Source of the DNA: Oscillospiraceae bacterium | Lineage (GTDB): Bacteria > Bacillota > Clostridia > Oscillospirales > Oscillospiraceae | Length of the DNA: 42,906 bases | Assembly (NCBI GenBank): GCA_017473225.1 | Contig: JAFUMG010000052.1 | Span: 1-42,906 of the forward strand | Direction of reading: 5' to 3' | Shown here: in pieces, positions 34,199-40,458 of the stretch | Position numbering within the stretch: the first letter of the stretch is position 1 | How the letters are laid out: each line of letters starts with the position of its first letter | Position numbers and translations under genes: made by a program | The notes under the pieces: generated by a model | Seen by the model: the letters and a program-made list of their open reading frames with translations, nothing else | What the model was told of the DNA's origin: nothing | Database searches by the model: none

Positions 34199-34232
34199 CC
34201 CCTTCCCTCGCCCAAAAGATAGAGGGAAGGGG
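34199..34232 (-). terminator. Terminator between the binding protein and permease genes
   Basis: CCCCTTCCCTC (34199-34209) pairs with GAGGGAAGGGG (34222-34232), followed on the minus strand by TATTTTTT. It would let only part of the transcripts into the permease genes, giving an excess of binding protein. Confidence 0.8.
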
Positions 34233-34270
34233 CAAAAAACTATACGATAGCTTTTATGTCAGTAAGGAAA

Positions 34271-35629
34271 TTACTGGCCGTTAGCGGTAGCAGCCCAGGT
34301 AGCAACAGCGGTAGCGACGTCTTCGCCGGAACCAACAGCCTGCAGCATGTTCCACCATGCGGTACGAGCCTCAGCCCAACCGGTGGTGACCTGGTAGTAG
34401 TCGCCCAGCATGGGCATCAGCTTGTTGTACTCGTTCATGATCTCGTTGTCAGCCCAGATGCCAGACAGGTCAGCGCCCTCGGCGGTGTCACGGACTGCGA
34501 AGTAGTTAGCAGCCTTGACAGCGTCAGCGGTAGCCTCGGAGTCGCACATGTACTTGATGAAGGTCTTGGCAGCCTCGATCTTGGCCTCGTCGCCGTTGTC
34601 GAAGATACCGAAGCCCCAGATACCGCCGCACAGCTGAGGAGTAGCGTCGGAGGGGAATGCCATGAACAGGATCTCGTCGCCGGAGACAGTCAGGCCAGCG
34701 CCAGTGTCAGCGGTGTTGGGGTTCAGCTGCTGAGCGATGTTCCAGCAGAAGGCCATGTTCAGCTGGCCCTGATAGAAGTAAGCGATCTCGTCGCCGCCAA
34801 CGATACCGGCGTCGAACTCGATGCCTTCGCAGTCAACCAGTGCCTGCAGAGCAGCAACGTTCTCAGCGGAGTCCCAAGTGTACTCGGTGTGCTCAGCGTT
34901 GGTGAAGGTGCCGCCGTTCAGGTTGTTGACGATAGCGCGGGTGCCCTGGTCGCCGCCCTGGCCGCCGCAGAAGACGGAGCCGACCTGAGAGCCGGTGTAA
35001 GCGTAGACAGCGTCAACTGCCTTCCAGAAGTCCTCGACGGAGTTCCAGGTGTGGGTCTCTTCGTTCAGGTACTGCAGAGCGTCAGCAGCCTCGAAGACGG
35101 TCTTGTTGATGGCCATGCAGTGAGCGGTCATGACCAGGGGGTACTCGTAAACAGCACCGCCCTCGCCGTAGCAGGCGTTCAGAGCAGCGGGGTTGATCTC
35201 AGCGACATCGGTGTCGTCGATCAGGTCGGACAGGTCGACCATCAGGCCCTTGGCGCCCCAGTTAGCGACCAGACGCTCGGGTCCTTCCATGATCAGGTCG
35301 GGAGCGGAGCCGCCCTCGATAGCGGTGTTGACCTTGTCGTCACCATTGGTGTAGTCCAGGTACTCGACAGTGACCTTGATGCCGGTAGCGGCCTCGAAGT
35401 CAGCCATCAGAGCGTCGACAGTCTCCTGGTTGCCCCAGCCGCCGATGGGATAGGTCCACAGAGTGATCTCGGTGGTAGCAGCGGGAGCTGCGGGAGCCTC
35501 GGTAGCGTCGTCCGCGGGGGCGTCGACTACGGGAGCGTCAGTTGCGGGGGTGCTGTTGTTGGTGACGGTGCAGGCGCACAGGCCCAGAACCATGACCAGA
35601 GCCAGCAGCATTGCGATGAGCTTCTTCAT
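34271..35629 (-). CDS. Extracellular solute-binding lipoprotein of a sugar ABC transporter
   Basis: The 452-residue family 1 binding protein has a lipoprotein signal peptide (MKKLIAMLLALVMVLGLCAC); the likely lipid-bearing residue is Cys20 in LCAC. A Thr/Pro/Ala/Asp-rich linker (about 22-50) follows, then the bilobal domain beginning ITLWTYPIGGWGNQETVDALMADFEAATG. The start is ATG 35629 with GGAGG 7 bases upstream; longer readings cross the leader. It heads the operon binding protein-permease-permease-aldolase. The ligand is unproven; the aldolase suggests a sialic-acid-like sugar. Its codon use is strongly biased, as in highly expressed genes. Confidence 0.92.
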   Translation of the reverse strand: MKKLIAMLLALVMVLGLCACTVTNNSTPATDAPVVDAPADDATEAPAAPAATTEITLWTYPIGGWGNQETVDALMADFEAATGIKVTVEYLDYTNGDDKVNTAIEGGSAPDLIMEGPERLVANWGAKGLMVDLSDLIDDTDVAEINPAALNACYGEGGAVYEYPLVMTAHCMAINKTVFEAADALQYLNEETHTWNSVEDFWKAVDAVYAYTGSQVGSVFCGGQGGDQGTRAIVNNLNGGTFTNAEHTEYTWDSAENVAALQALVDCEGIEFDAGIVGGDEIAYFYQGQLNMAFCWNIAQQLNPNTADTGAGLTVSGDEILFMAFPSDATPQLCGGIWGFGIFDNGDEAKIEAAKTFIKYMCDSEATADAVKAANYFAVRDTAEGADLSGIWADNEIMNEYNKLMPMLGDYYQVTTGWAEARTAWWNMLQAVGSGEDVATAVATWAATANGQ

Positions 35630-35776
35630 TTTGTTTCCTCCTATTTTGGTATTTACATATATGCCCTCGGCGAAATGCCGTAGAAGCCAGCAGGAACCCT
35701 TACTTCGGTAAGGAATGATAAAGGGCAGATCCTTTATCATTAAAAATTTAGGAATTTTTTACATTTTCCATATACA

Positions 35777-35805
35777 ATAATAGCCTAATTCCATGGTAAT
35801 GTCAA
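35777..35805 (-). promoter_or_regulatory. Promoter of the sugar ABC/aldolase operon
   Basis: On the minus strand, consensus TTGACA (35800-35805) and TATTAT (35777-35782) are 17 bp apart. The leader to the binding-protein gene is about 140 nt, with an inverted pair AAGGATCTGCCC/GGGCAGATCCTT region near 35710. Confidence 0.8.
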
Positions 35806-35815
35806 CAACGAATTT

Positions 35816-35829
35816 GGAAATCGTTTTCA
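35816..35829. promoter_or_regulatory. LacI/CcpA-type operator 1
   Basis: GGAAATCGTTTTCA differs from the cre pattern TGWAANCGNTNWCA at one position. It lies 10 bp upstream of the -35 box of the operon promoter. Confidence 0.6.
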
Positions 35830-35859
35830 TTCGAACCATTCTTTGTAATTCGTTTACAG

Positions 35860-35873
35860 TGAAAACGTTACCA
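35860..35873. promoter_or_regulatory. LacI/CcpA-type operator 2
   Basis: TGAAAACGTTACCA also fits the cre pattern except at one position. Its centre is 44 bp from that of operator 1, close to four turns of DNA, so one regulator could hold both sites. It lies between the two divergent promoters. Confidence 0.6.
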
Positions 35874-35907
35874 ATTTAGCAATTTCGACGAAGAAGCGGA
35901 AATGCTG

Positions 35908-35936
35908 ATGACATTTCGGCCCGGCTGTGTTATACT
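35908..35936 (+). promoter_or_regulatory. Promoter of the SGNH hydrolase/YesL pair
   Basis: ATGACA (35908-35913) and TATACT (35931-35936) are separated by 17 bp, 35 bp upstream of the start codon. Confidence 0.75.
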
Positions 35937-35971
35937 GGATATGATAATTTCCATTCCGCGGGAGGTATGAT

Positions 35972-36613
35972 ATGAAAAAGCATATTGTCTGCCTTGGGGA
36001 CTCCAATACCCACGGCTACTGCGCCGATCCGGGCGACTGCGCCGATCACGGCAGCCGCTTCAATGAAAACGAGCGCTGGACCTGTCTGCTGCAGAAGGCG
36101 CTGGGCGAGGAATACCTAGTGCTGGAGGAGGGCCTGTCCGGCCGCACCACCGTCTTCGCCGACCCCTTGCACGAGAGCATGGACGCCCTGAGCGTGGTCT
36201 ACTCCATCCTGATGAGCCACGAGCCGGTAGATCTGCTGGTCATCATGCTGGGCACCAACGACACCAAGGACCGTCTGGGCATGAACGCCGCCTGCATTGC
36301 CCTGGGTCTCAGCCGCCTGATCGACAAATGCAAGAGCGTTCCCTGCTGGGGCAGCCGCGGCCCCAACATTCTGGTGGTCTGTCCGCCCCACATCGGCGAG
36401 GAGCTGAACGACCCCTGCATGGGCGCCGGCTGCGCCGCCAAGTCCCGGGAGCTGAGCCGGTACTACGAGCCTGTGGCCAAGGCCCAGGGCTGCGCCTACC
36501 TGGATGCCCAGGGCATCGCGGAATTCAACACGATCGACTATATGCATCTAACCCGGAAGGGCCACAGCCAGCTGGCTGGAGCCCTCGCCGGGATCATCCC
36601 TGATTTGGTGTAA
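35972..36613 (+). CDS. SGNH/GDSL-type esterase or hydrolase
   Basis: The 213-residue protein has block I GDSNTHG with nucleophile Ser11, GLSGRT (about 54-59), GTND (block III) and the catalytic pair Asp189/His192 in DYMHL. There is no signal peptide, so it acts in the cytosol, probably as an ester hydrolase. Next to a sialic-acid-lyase-like operon, O-deacetylation of imported sialic acid is an attractive guess, but the family is broad. The start is ATG 35972 with GGAGGT 5 bases upstream. It shares its control region with the ABC operon, and the YesL-like gene follows after 4 bp. Confidence 0.88.
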   Translation: MKKHIVCLGDSNTHGYCADPGDCADHGSRFNENERWTCLLQKALGEEYLVLEEGLSGRTTVFADPLHESMDALSVVYSILMSHEPVDLLVIMLGTNDTKDRLGMNAACIALGLSRLIDKCKSVPCWGSRGPNILVVCPPHIGEELNDPCMGAGCAAKSRELSRYYEPVAKAQGCAYLDAQGIAEFNTIDYMHLTRKGHSQLAGALAGIIPDLV

Positions 36614-36617
36614 CATT

Positions 36618-37235
36618 ATGCGTTCTGTATTTAATCCTGATAATTTTCTCTGGCGGGGTTTCGGCAAGCTGGCGGACTATATCGTCCTGAGCAGCCTGTG
36701 GTTCCTCTGCTCCCTGCCGGTGGTCACCATCGGCCCCGCTACCATCGCCCTGTATGACGCCACCGCCCATTGCGTCCGGGGCCCCGAGGGCGGCACCTAC
36801 CGCCGGTTCTTCCACACCTTCAAGCGGGAGCTGGGCCGGGGCATCCTGATGACGCTCTTCTGGGGAATTCTGGGTCTGCTGCTGAATTTCAGCTACCAGA
36901 TCATCTGCCAGCTGGGCGACGGCAGCAACGGCTGGTCCATCCTCTCCATTGTCTATTTCTGCTCCCTGTTCATCCCCTTGGGCACCGCCTGCTGGGCCGT
37001 GATCCTGGAATCCCGGTTCACCTACAGCTTCGGCGCGCTCCATAAAAACGCCCTCCTCTTCACCTTCGCCTACCTGCCCTACACCGCCGCCATCGTGGCG
37101 CTGTTCGTGGTGGCGCTGAACATCTGCATCAACATCTTCCCCCTGGTGATGATCGTCCCGGGCGTGATGATGTACCTTCTGAGCTTCTTCTCCGAGAAGG
37201 TCCTGAAAAAGTACATGCCTGAAGAGGAAGAATAA
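36618..37235 (+). CDS. YesL-like DUF624 membrane protein
   Basis: The 205-residue membrane protein has about five segments. The N terminus NPDNFLWRGFGKLADYIVLSSLWFLCSLPVVTIGPATIALY is the DUF624/YesL hallmark. YesL-type genes accompany sugar ABC transporters in Firmicutes, but their function is not known. It starts 4 bp after the SGNH hydrolase, without a clear ribosome site, so translation is probably coupled. The position next to the divergent ABC operon fits the family's habit. Confidence 0.87.
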   Translation: MRSVFNPDNFLWRGFGKLADYIVLSSLWFLCSLPVVTIGPATIALYDATAHCVRGPEGGTYRRFFHTFKRELGRGILMTLFWGILGLLLNFSYQIICQLGDGSNGWSILSIVYFCSLFIPLGTACWAVILESRFTYSFGALHKNALLFTFAYLPYTAAIVALFVVALNICINIFPLVMIVPGVMMYLLSFFSEKVLKKYMPEEEE

Positions 37236-37244
37236 AAAACTACG

Positions 37245-37280
37245 GCCCGGCTCCCCTGAACAGGAGCTGGGCTTTCATTT
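37245..37280 (+). terminator. Terminator of the SGNH/YesL pair
   Basis: GCCCGGCTCC (37245-37254) pairs with GGAGCTGGGC (37263-37272, one G-T), followed by TTTCATTT. Confidence 0.75.
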
Positions 37281-37347
37281 GGTGTCGCAGCATCGTAGGG
37301 GCGTATGGATCGGAATAACAAACTATTCCCCTTCCCCAAAAGAACAG

Positions 37348-37372
37348 CACCCTCCCAGGGTTCGGGAGGGTG
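37348..37372 (-). terminator. Terminator of the DUF3786 gene
   Basis: CACCCTCCC (37348-37356) pairs with GGGAGGGTG (37364-37372); the minus-strand tail is CTGTTCTTTT. Confidence 0.75.
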
Positions 37373-37377
37373 TCGGT

Positions 37378-37989
37378 TTACATAAAACTTTTTACCATAG
37401 AGATCAGGATATCGCCCGCCACGACCCGGTCCTCGGCGGCGAAGCCCTCGGCGAAATTGTCCGAATACAGTACCTGGGCATTGGGGGGGAATTCGTCGTC
37501 ACCCTCCCAGACCAGGATCTGCATCTGATAGCCGCCGATGAGATCGAACCGGAAGCCCGCGTCGCCGTGCTTTACCGGCTCCGCGCCCAGCTTTTCGCAG
37601 GCGGCCCGGAATGCCGCCACCCGGGTGCCGAAGGTGAAGGCCGCCCGGGTCAGCACCCGGCCGGTATAGGGCTTGATGTACATCTCGCCCCAGGGCATCT
37701 CCCGGAAGGTCTTCCACTGCCCCGCCCAGGAAACATCCCGGCTCTCCAGCAGATAGCGCAGCAGAAAGGTCTGGACCGGCAGGGGCGGCAGCGCGCCGCC
37801 ATCCAGGGCCCGCATGGCGTAATCCGGGTGGGAAATGGCGTATTCCCGGCCCAGCAGGTTTACATAAAATTCTTTTCCATCCCACTTCACATCCTTCAGC
37901 CGGAGGGAAACGTCCCTGGGCTCCAACGCCCGGAACCGCTCCTCATAATGAGCAAAGGGGACTTCTTCCTTGTGGTTCTCGATTTGCAT
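37378..37989 (-). CDS. DUF3786 domain protein
   Basis: The 203-residue soluble protein shows the DUF3786 pattern. LLGREYAISHPD is near 45-56, followed by LLRYLLESRDVSWAGQWKTFREMPWGEMY (about 75-105), AAFRAACEKLGA, and the well-kept VWEGDDEFPPNAQVLYSDN (about 158-177). DUF3786 proteins are of unknown function and often sit near corrinoid or acetyl-CoA-pathway genes; here it follows the activase and acsB. The start is ATG 37989 with AGGAG 7 bases upstream; a longer reading to 38178 lies in a palindromic element. A role in metal-centre or corrinoid maintenance is inference. Confidence 0.8.
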   Translation of the reverse strand: MQIENHKEEVPFAHYEERFRALEPRDVSLRLKDVKWDGKEFYVNLLGREYAISHPDYAMRALDGGALPPLPVQTFLLRYLLESRDVSWAGQWKTFREMPWGEMYIKPYTGRVLTRAAFTFGTRVAAFRAACEKLGAEPVKHGDAGFRFDLIGGYQMQILVWEGDDEFPPNAQVLYSDNFAEGFAAEDRVVAGDILISMVKSFM

Positions 37990-38018
37990 AAAATGTCTCC
38001 TGTATGTAGTGACGTTCG

Positions 38019-38261
38019 GATTGTAGTTTAGCACACCCTTAGCGGCGAAGCCGCGTACCTTCCCCCGGGGGGAAGGTGGCCGAGCGAAGCGAGGTCGGAT
38101 GAGGAATGGCGTGCACTGAAGTCTGGAAAAGGCCTGATGCAAATGCGAAAACGTAAGTTTTTCGCCCGCATTCCTCATCAGTCACCGCCTTACGGCGGCG
38201 ACAGCTTCCCCCCGGGGGAAGCCATGGGCGCTCCCGCGCCAGTACGATAAGCTACAACTCA
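38019..38261. repeat. CTTCCCCCGGGGGGAAG-type palindromic element
   Basis: The left end GATTGTAGTTTAGC (38019) and right end GATAAGCTACAACTCA (to 38261) match the shared terminal repeat with changes. The core has GGCGAAGCCGC, ACCTTCCCCCGGGGGGAAGGT and GATGAGGAATG on the left, and ATTCCTCATC, CGCCTTACGGCG and CTTCCCCCCGGGGGAAG on the right. The right end contains the stop codon of the activase gene (TCA at 38259-38261). No gene is seen in 37990-38258. Confidence 0.8.
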
Positions 38262-40184
38262 CCCTTCCTGCACGCTGCTGGGGAAGAGGCTCCGGTCGGT
38301 ATGGGGGATGAAGCAGGCGGCCACGAAGGAATCCATGTAGCCGGGATGGGTGCTCAGCTCCAGATAGGTCATGTTCGCCGCCACCTCGGCGCATTTGGCG
38401 ATGGCTCCGTCGCTGACCACCATGGCATAGCTGCCCGTCAGGGAGGAATTGCCGATGTAGCTGAACTTTTCGATCTCCACGTCGGGGAGCATACCGATGT
38501 TCACCGCGTTGCGCATGTTGATGCCGGAGCCGATGCCGCCGGCCACATAGACATGGTCGATCATATCAACGGTCATGTCCACCGCCCTCAGCAGGGTATC
38601 GATGGCGGAGAAGATGGCTCCCTTGGCCCGGATGAAATTGTCGATATCCACCTCGTTGATGGACACCTCCCGGCCGGTCTCGCTCTCCTCGGGGAAGGCC
38701 AGCACGAAGCGGCCCATGCCGTGGGCGTCCCGCTTCACCCGCCGTCCCTCCCGGACGAACAGGCCCTTGGCATTGATGATGCCGCAGCGATACAGCTCGG
38801 AGATGATATCGATGATGCCGGAGCCGCAGATGCCCACGCACTTCTGGCCCGGCTCGCCCACGATCTCCATGGTGGGCTCCATGGTGTCCTTATCCAGAGT
38901 GACGGCTTCCATGGCGCCGTCGGTGGCCCGCATACCGCAGGAGATATCGCCGCCCTCGAAGGCAGGGCCGGCGGAGCAGGCGCAGCTCATCAGGAAATCC
39001 CGGTTGCCGAAGACGATCTCGCCGTTGGTGCCCAGGTCGATGAACAGGCTCATCTCGTCCTTGTCCCAGATGCCGGAGGCCAGGGTGCCGGCGGTGATGT
39101 CGCCGCCGACGTAGGAGCCGATGTTCGGCGCGATGACGACGGGAGCCAGGGGATTGGCGGGCAGCTTCAGGTCCCCGGCCAGCAGGCCCTCCCAGCTGAA
39201 GAAGCTGGGGACATAGGGGTCCATCCGGACGCTCTGGGCATCCACGCCCAGCAGCAGGTGGTTCATGGTGGTATTGGCGCCCACACTCAGCCGCAGGATG
39301 CTGCGGGCGGAGATCTTCGCGGACTTGCAGAGATTCGCCAGGATGGGCGTCAGGGTCTCCTTGACGATGGCGTCCTGGAGCTTCTTCTTGCCGCCGGGGC
39401 GGCCCTGCTCGATGATGCGGTTGATGACGTCGGCGCCGTAGCGGATCTGGCCGTTGCCGGAGGAGCCCTTGGCCAGGATCCTGCCGGAGGTCAGGTCCAC
39501 CAGCACCATGGAGACGGTGGTGGTGCCGATATCGATGGCGCAGCCCACCACGTCGGTATCCTCGGGGCCGCAGATCTCCATGCAGAAGAACCGGTCTCCC
39601 CGGCGCTCGCCCTTGACGGTCACCTTGAAGTCATGCTCCCGGAGGGTGTGGGCCAGACGGACCATCACCGCGTAGGGGATATCCACCGCCACATCGCCCA
39701 GCTGGGCCTGGATGGCCCAGGTCAGCCGCTCGTTGTCGGGCATGGTATCCTCGGGGGTGGGGGCGTCCATTTCCAGAGAAAGGGCCTGGAAGCGGTTCTC
39801 GAAAACGATGCCGCTCTCCCGCAGGGCCTTCTGGGCATGGTCAAAAATCGCCACCTCCTCGGGGCTGGAGAGGTCCGCGGTCTTCATGCGGGACTGGTAG
39901 GCGGAGGCGATATCCGGCACGAACACGGTGCAGTCGCCCACGACCTTGCTGCTGCAGGACAGCCGCCAGCCCACTTCATATTCCTCGTCGGTAATATGGC
40001 GGCTCTTGAGGGACTCCAACTGGCCCTCGACCAGCTGGACCCGGCATTTGCCGCAGGAGCCGTTGCCGGAGCAGGGGGCATCGATGGCCACATTGGCCCG
40101 CCGTGCCAGCTCCAGCAGATTATCACCGGCGTTGCATTCAATTTGAACAGGGCTTCCGCCCTCGATTTGGAAGGTTACTTTCAT
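38259..40184 (-). CDS. RACo/AcsV-like ATP-dependent corrinoid reductive activase (ASKHA, DUF4445)
   Basis: The protein uses ATP and a low-potential electron to return inactive Co(II) corrinoid protein to the Co(I) state. It has 641 residues. An N-terminal plant-type [2Fe-2S] domain has Cys38, Cys44, Cys47 and Cys77 (C-x5-C-x2-C-x29-C). After a linker region (about 110-210), the ASKHA ATPase domain starts with the phosphate motif DIGTTT (218-223) and later shows DLGTNGEI and GSGINMRNAVNIGMLP. The start is ATG 40184 with AAAGGAG 6 bases upstream. Its position after acsB fits a partner of the corrinoid iron-sulfur protein, whose genes are not in the window. Activation of a methyltransferase corrinoid protein is an alternative. 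Confidence 0.9.
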   Translation of the reverse strand: MKVTFQIEGGSPVQIECNAGDNLLELARRANVAIDAPCSGNGSCGKCRVQLVEGQLESLKSRHITDEEYEVGWRLSCSSKVVGDCTVFVPDIASAYQSRMKTADLSSPEEVAIFDHAQKALRESGIVFENRFQALSLEMDAPTPEDTMPDNERLTWAIQAQLGDVAVDIPYAVMVRLAHTLREHDFKVTVKGERRGDRFFCMEICGPEDTDVVGCAIDIGTTTVSMVLVDLTSGRILAKGSSGNGQIRYGADVINRIIEQGRPGGKKKLQDAIVKETLTPILANLCKSAKISARSILRLSVGANTTMNHLLLGVDAQSVRMDPYVPSFFSWEGLLAGDLKLPANPLAPVVIAPNIGSYVGGDITAGTLASGIWDKDEMSLFIDLGTNGEIVFGNRDFLMSCACSAGPAFEGGDISCGMRATDGAMEAVTLDKDTMEPTMEIVGEPGQKCVGICGSGIIDIISELYRCGIINAKGLFVREGRRVKRDAHGMGRFVLAFPEESETGREVSINEVDIDNFIRAKGAIFSAIDTLLRAVDMTVDMIDHVYVAGGIGSGINMRNAVNIGMLPDVEIEKFSYIGNSSLTGSYAMVVSDGAIAKCAEVAANMTYLELSTHPGYMDSFVAACFIPHTDRSLFPSSVQEG

Positions 40185-40207
40185 AGTAATCTCCTTTCGG
40201 GGTATTT

Positions 40208-40313
40208 TAAATAATGAAAAATGAATGATGAATATTGAATAATGAATAATTATGGTGTGCTTCGCACATTTGAATACCGAAATGATTCATCATTCATTAT
40301 TCATCATTCATTA
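40208..40313. repeat. AATGAATAATG-type palindromic element between acsB and the activase
   Basis: Left words AATGAATGATGAATATTGAA and AATGAATAAT are answered by ATTCATCATTCATTATTCAT and CATTCATT. The central hairpin is GGTGTGCTTCGCACA, as in 12717-12844. Confidence 0.8.
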
Positions 40314-40318
40314 AAATC

Positions 40319-40354
40319 ACCGGATGCGGCGGGTGTTGCCCCGCCGCACCGGGT
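40319..40354 (-). terminator. Terminator-like hairpin after acsB
   Basis: TGCGGCGGG (40325-40333) pairs with CCCGCCGCA (40340-40348); further pairs extend it past one bulge. The minus-strand tail GATTTTAA is short, so it may be leaky and let transcription reach the activase gene. The 100 bp between it and the acsB stop hold no gene I can support. Confidence 0.6.
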
Positions 40355-40458
40355 CTTAATTCATTCTTTTACCGCAATAGCGAACCGGGCTGAACACCCA
40401 ATGGTGCCGGAGAACATCCGCACCGAAGTCTCGCCATTGCCCGCGGGGGCATCCCCGC

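Noticed and set aside
38301..40214. 637-codon frame opposite the activase, and similar long frames opposite acsB, pgk, alpha-galactosidase and GH13
   Set aside because: All lie antisense to well-supported genes, have no start signals and read as low-complexity Gly/Ala/His/Asp proteins, typical of high third-position GC.
40361..40417. 18-codon minus-strand ORF (MFSGTIGCSARFAIAVKE) between acsB and its terminator
   Set aside because: It has no ribosome site and is too short to judge. It could be a relic or part of another repeat.
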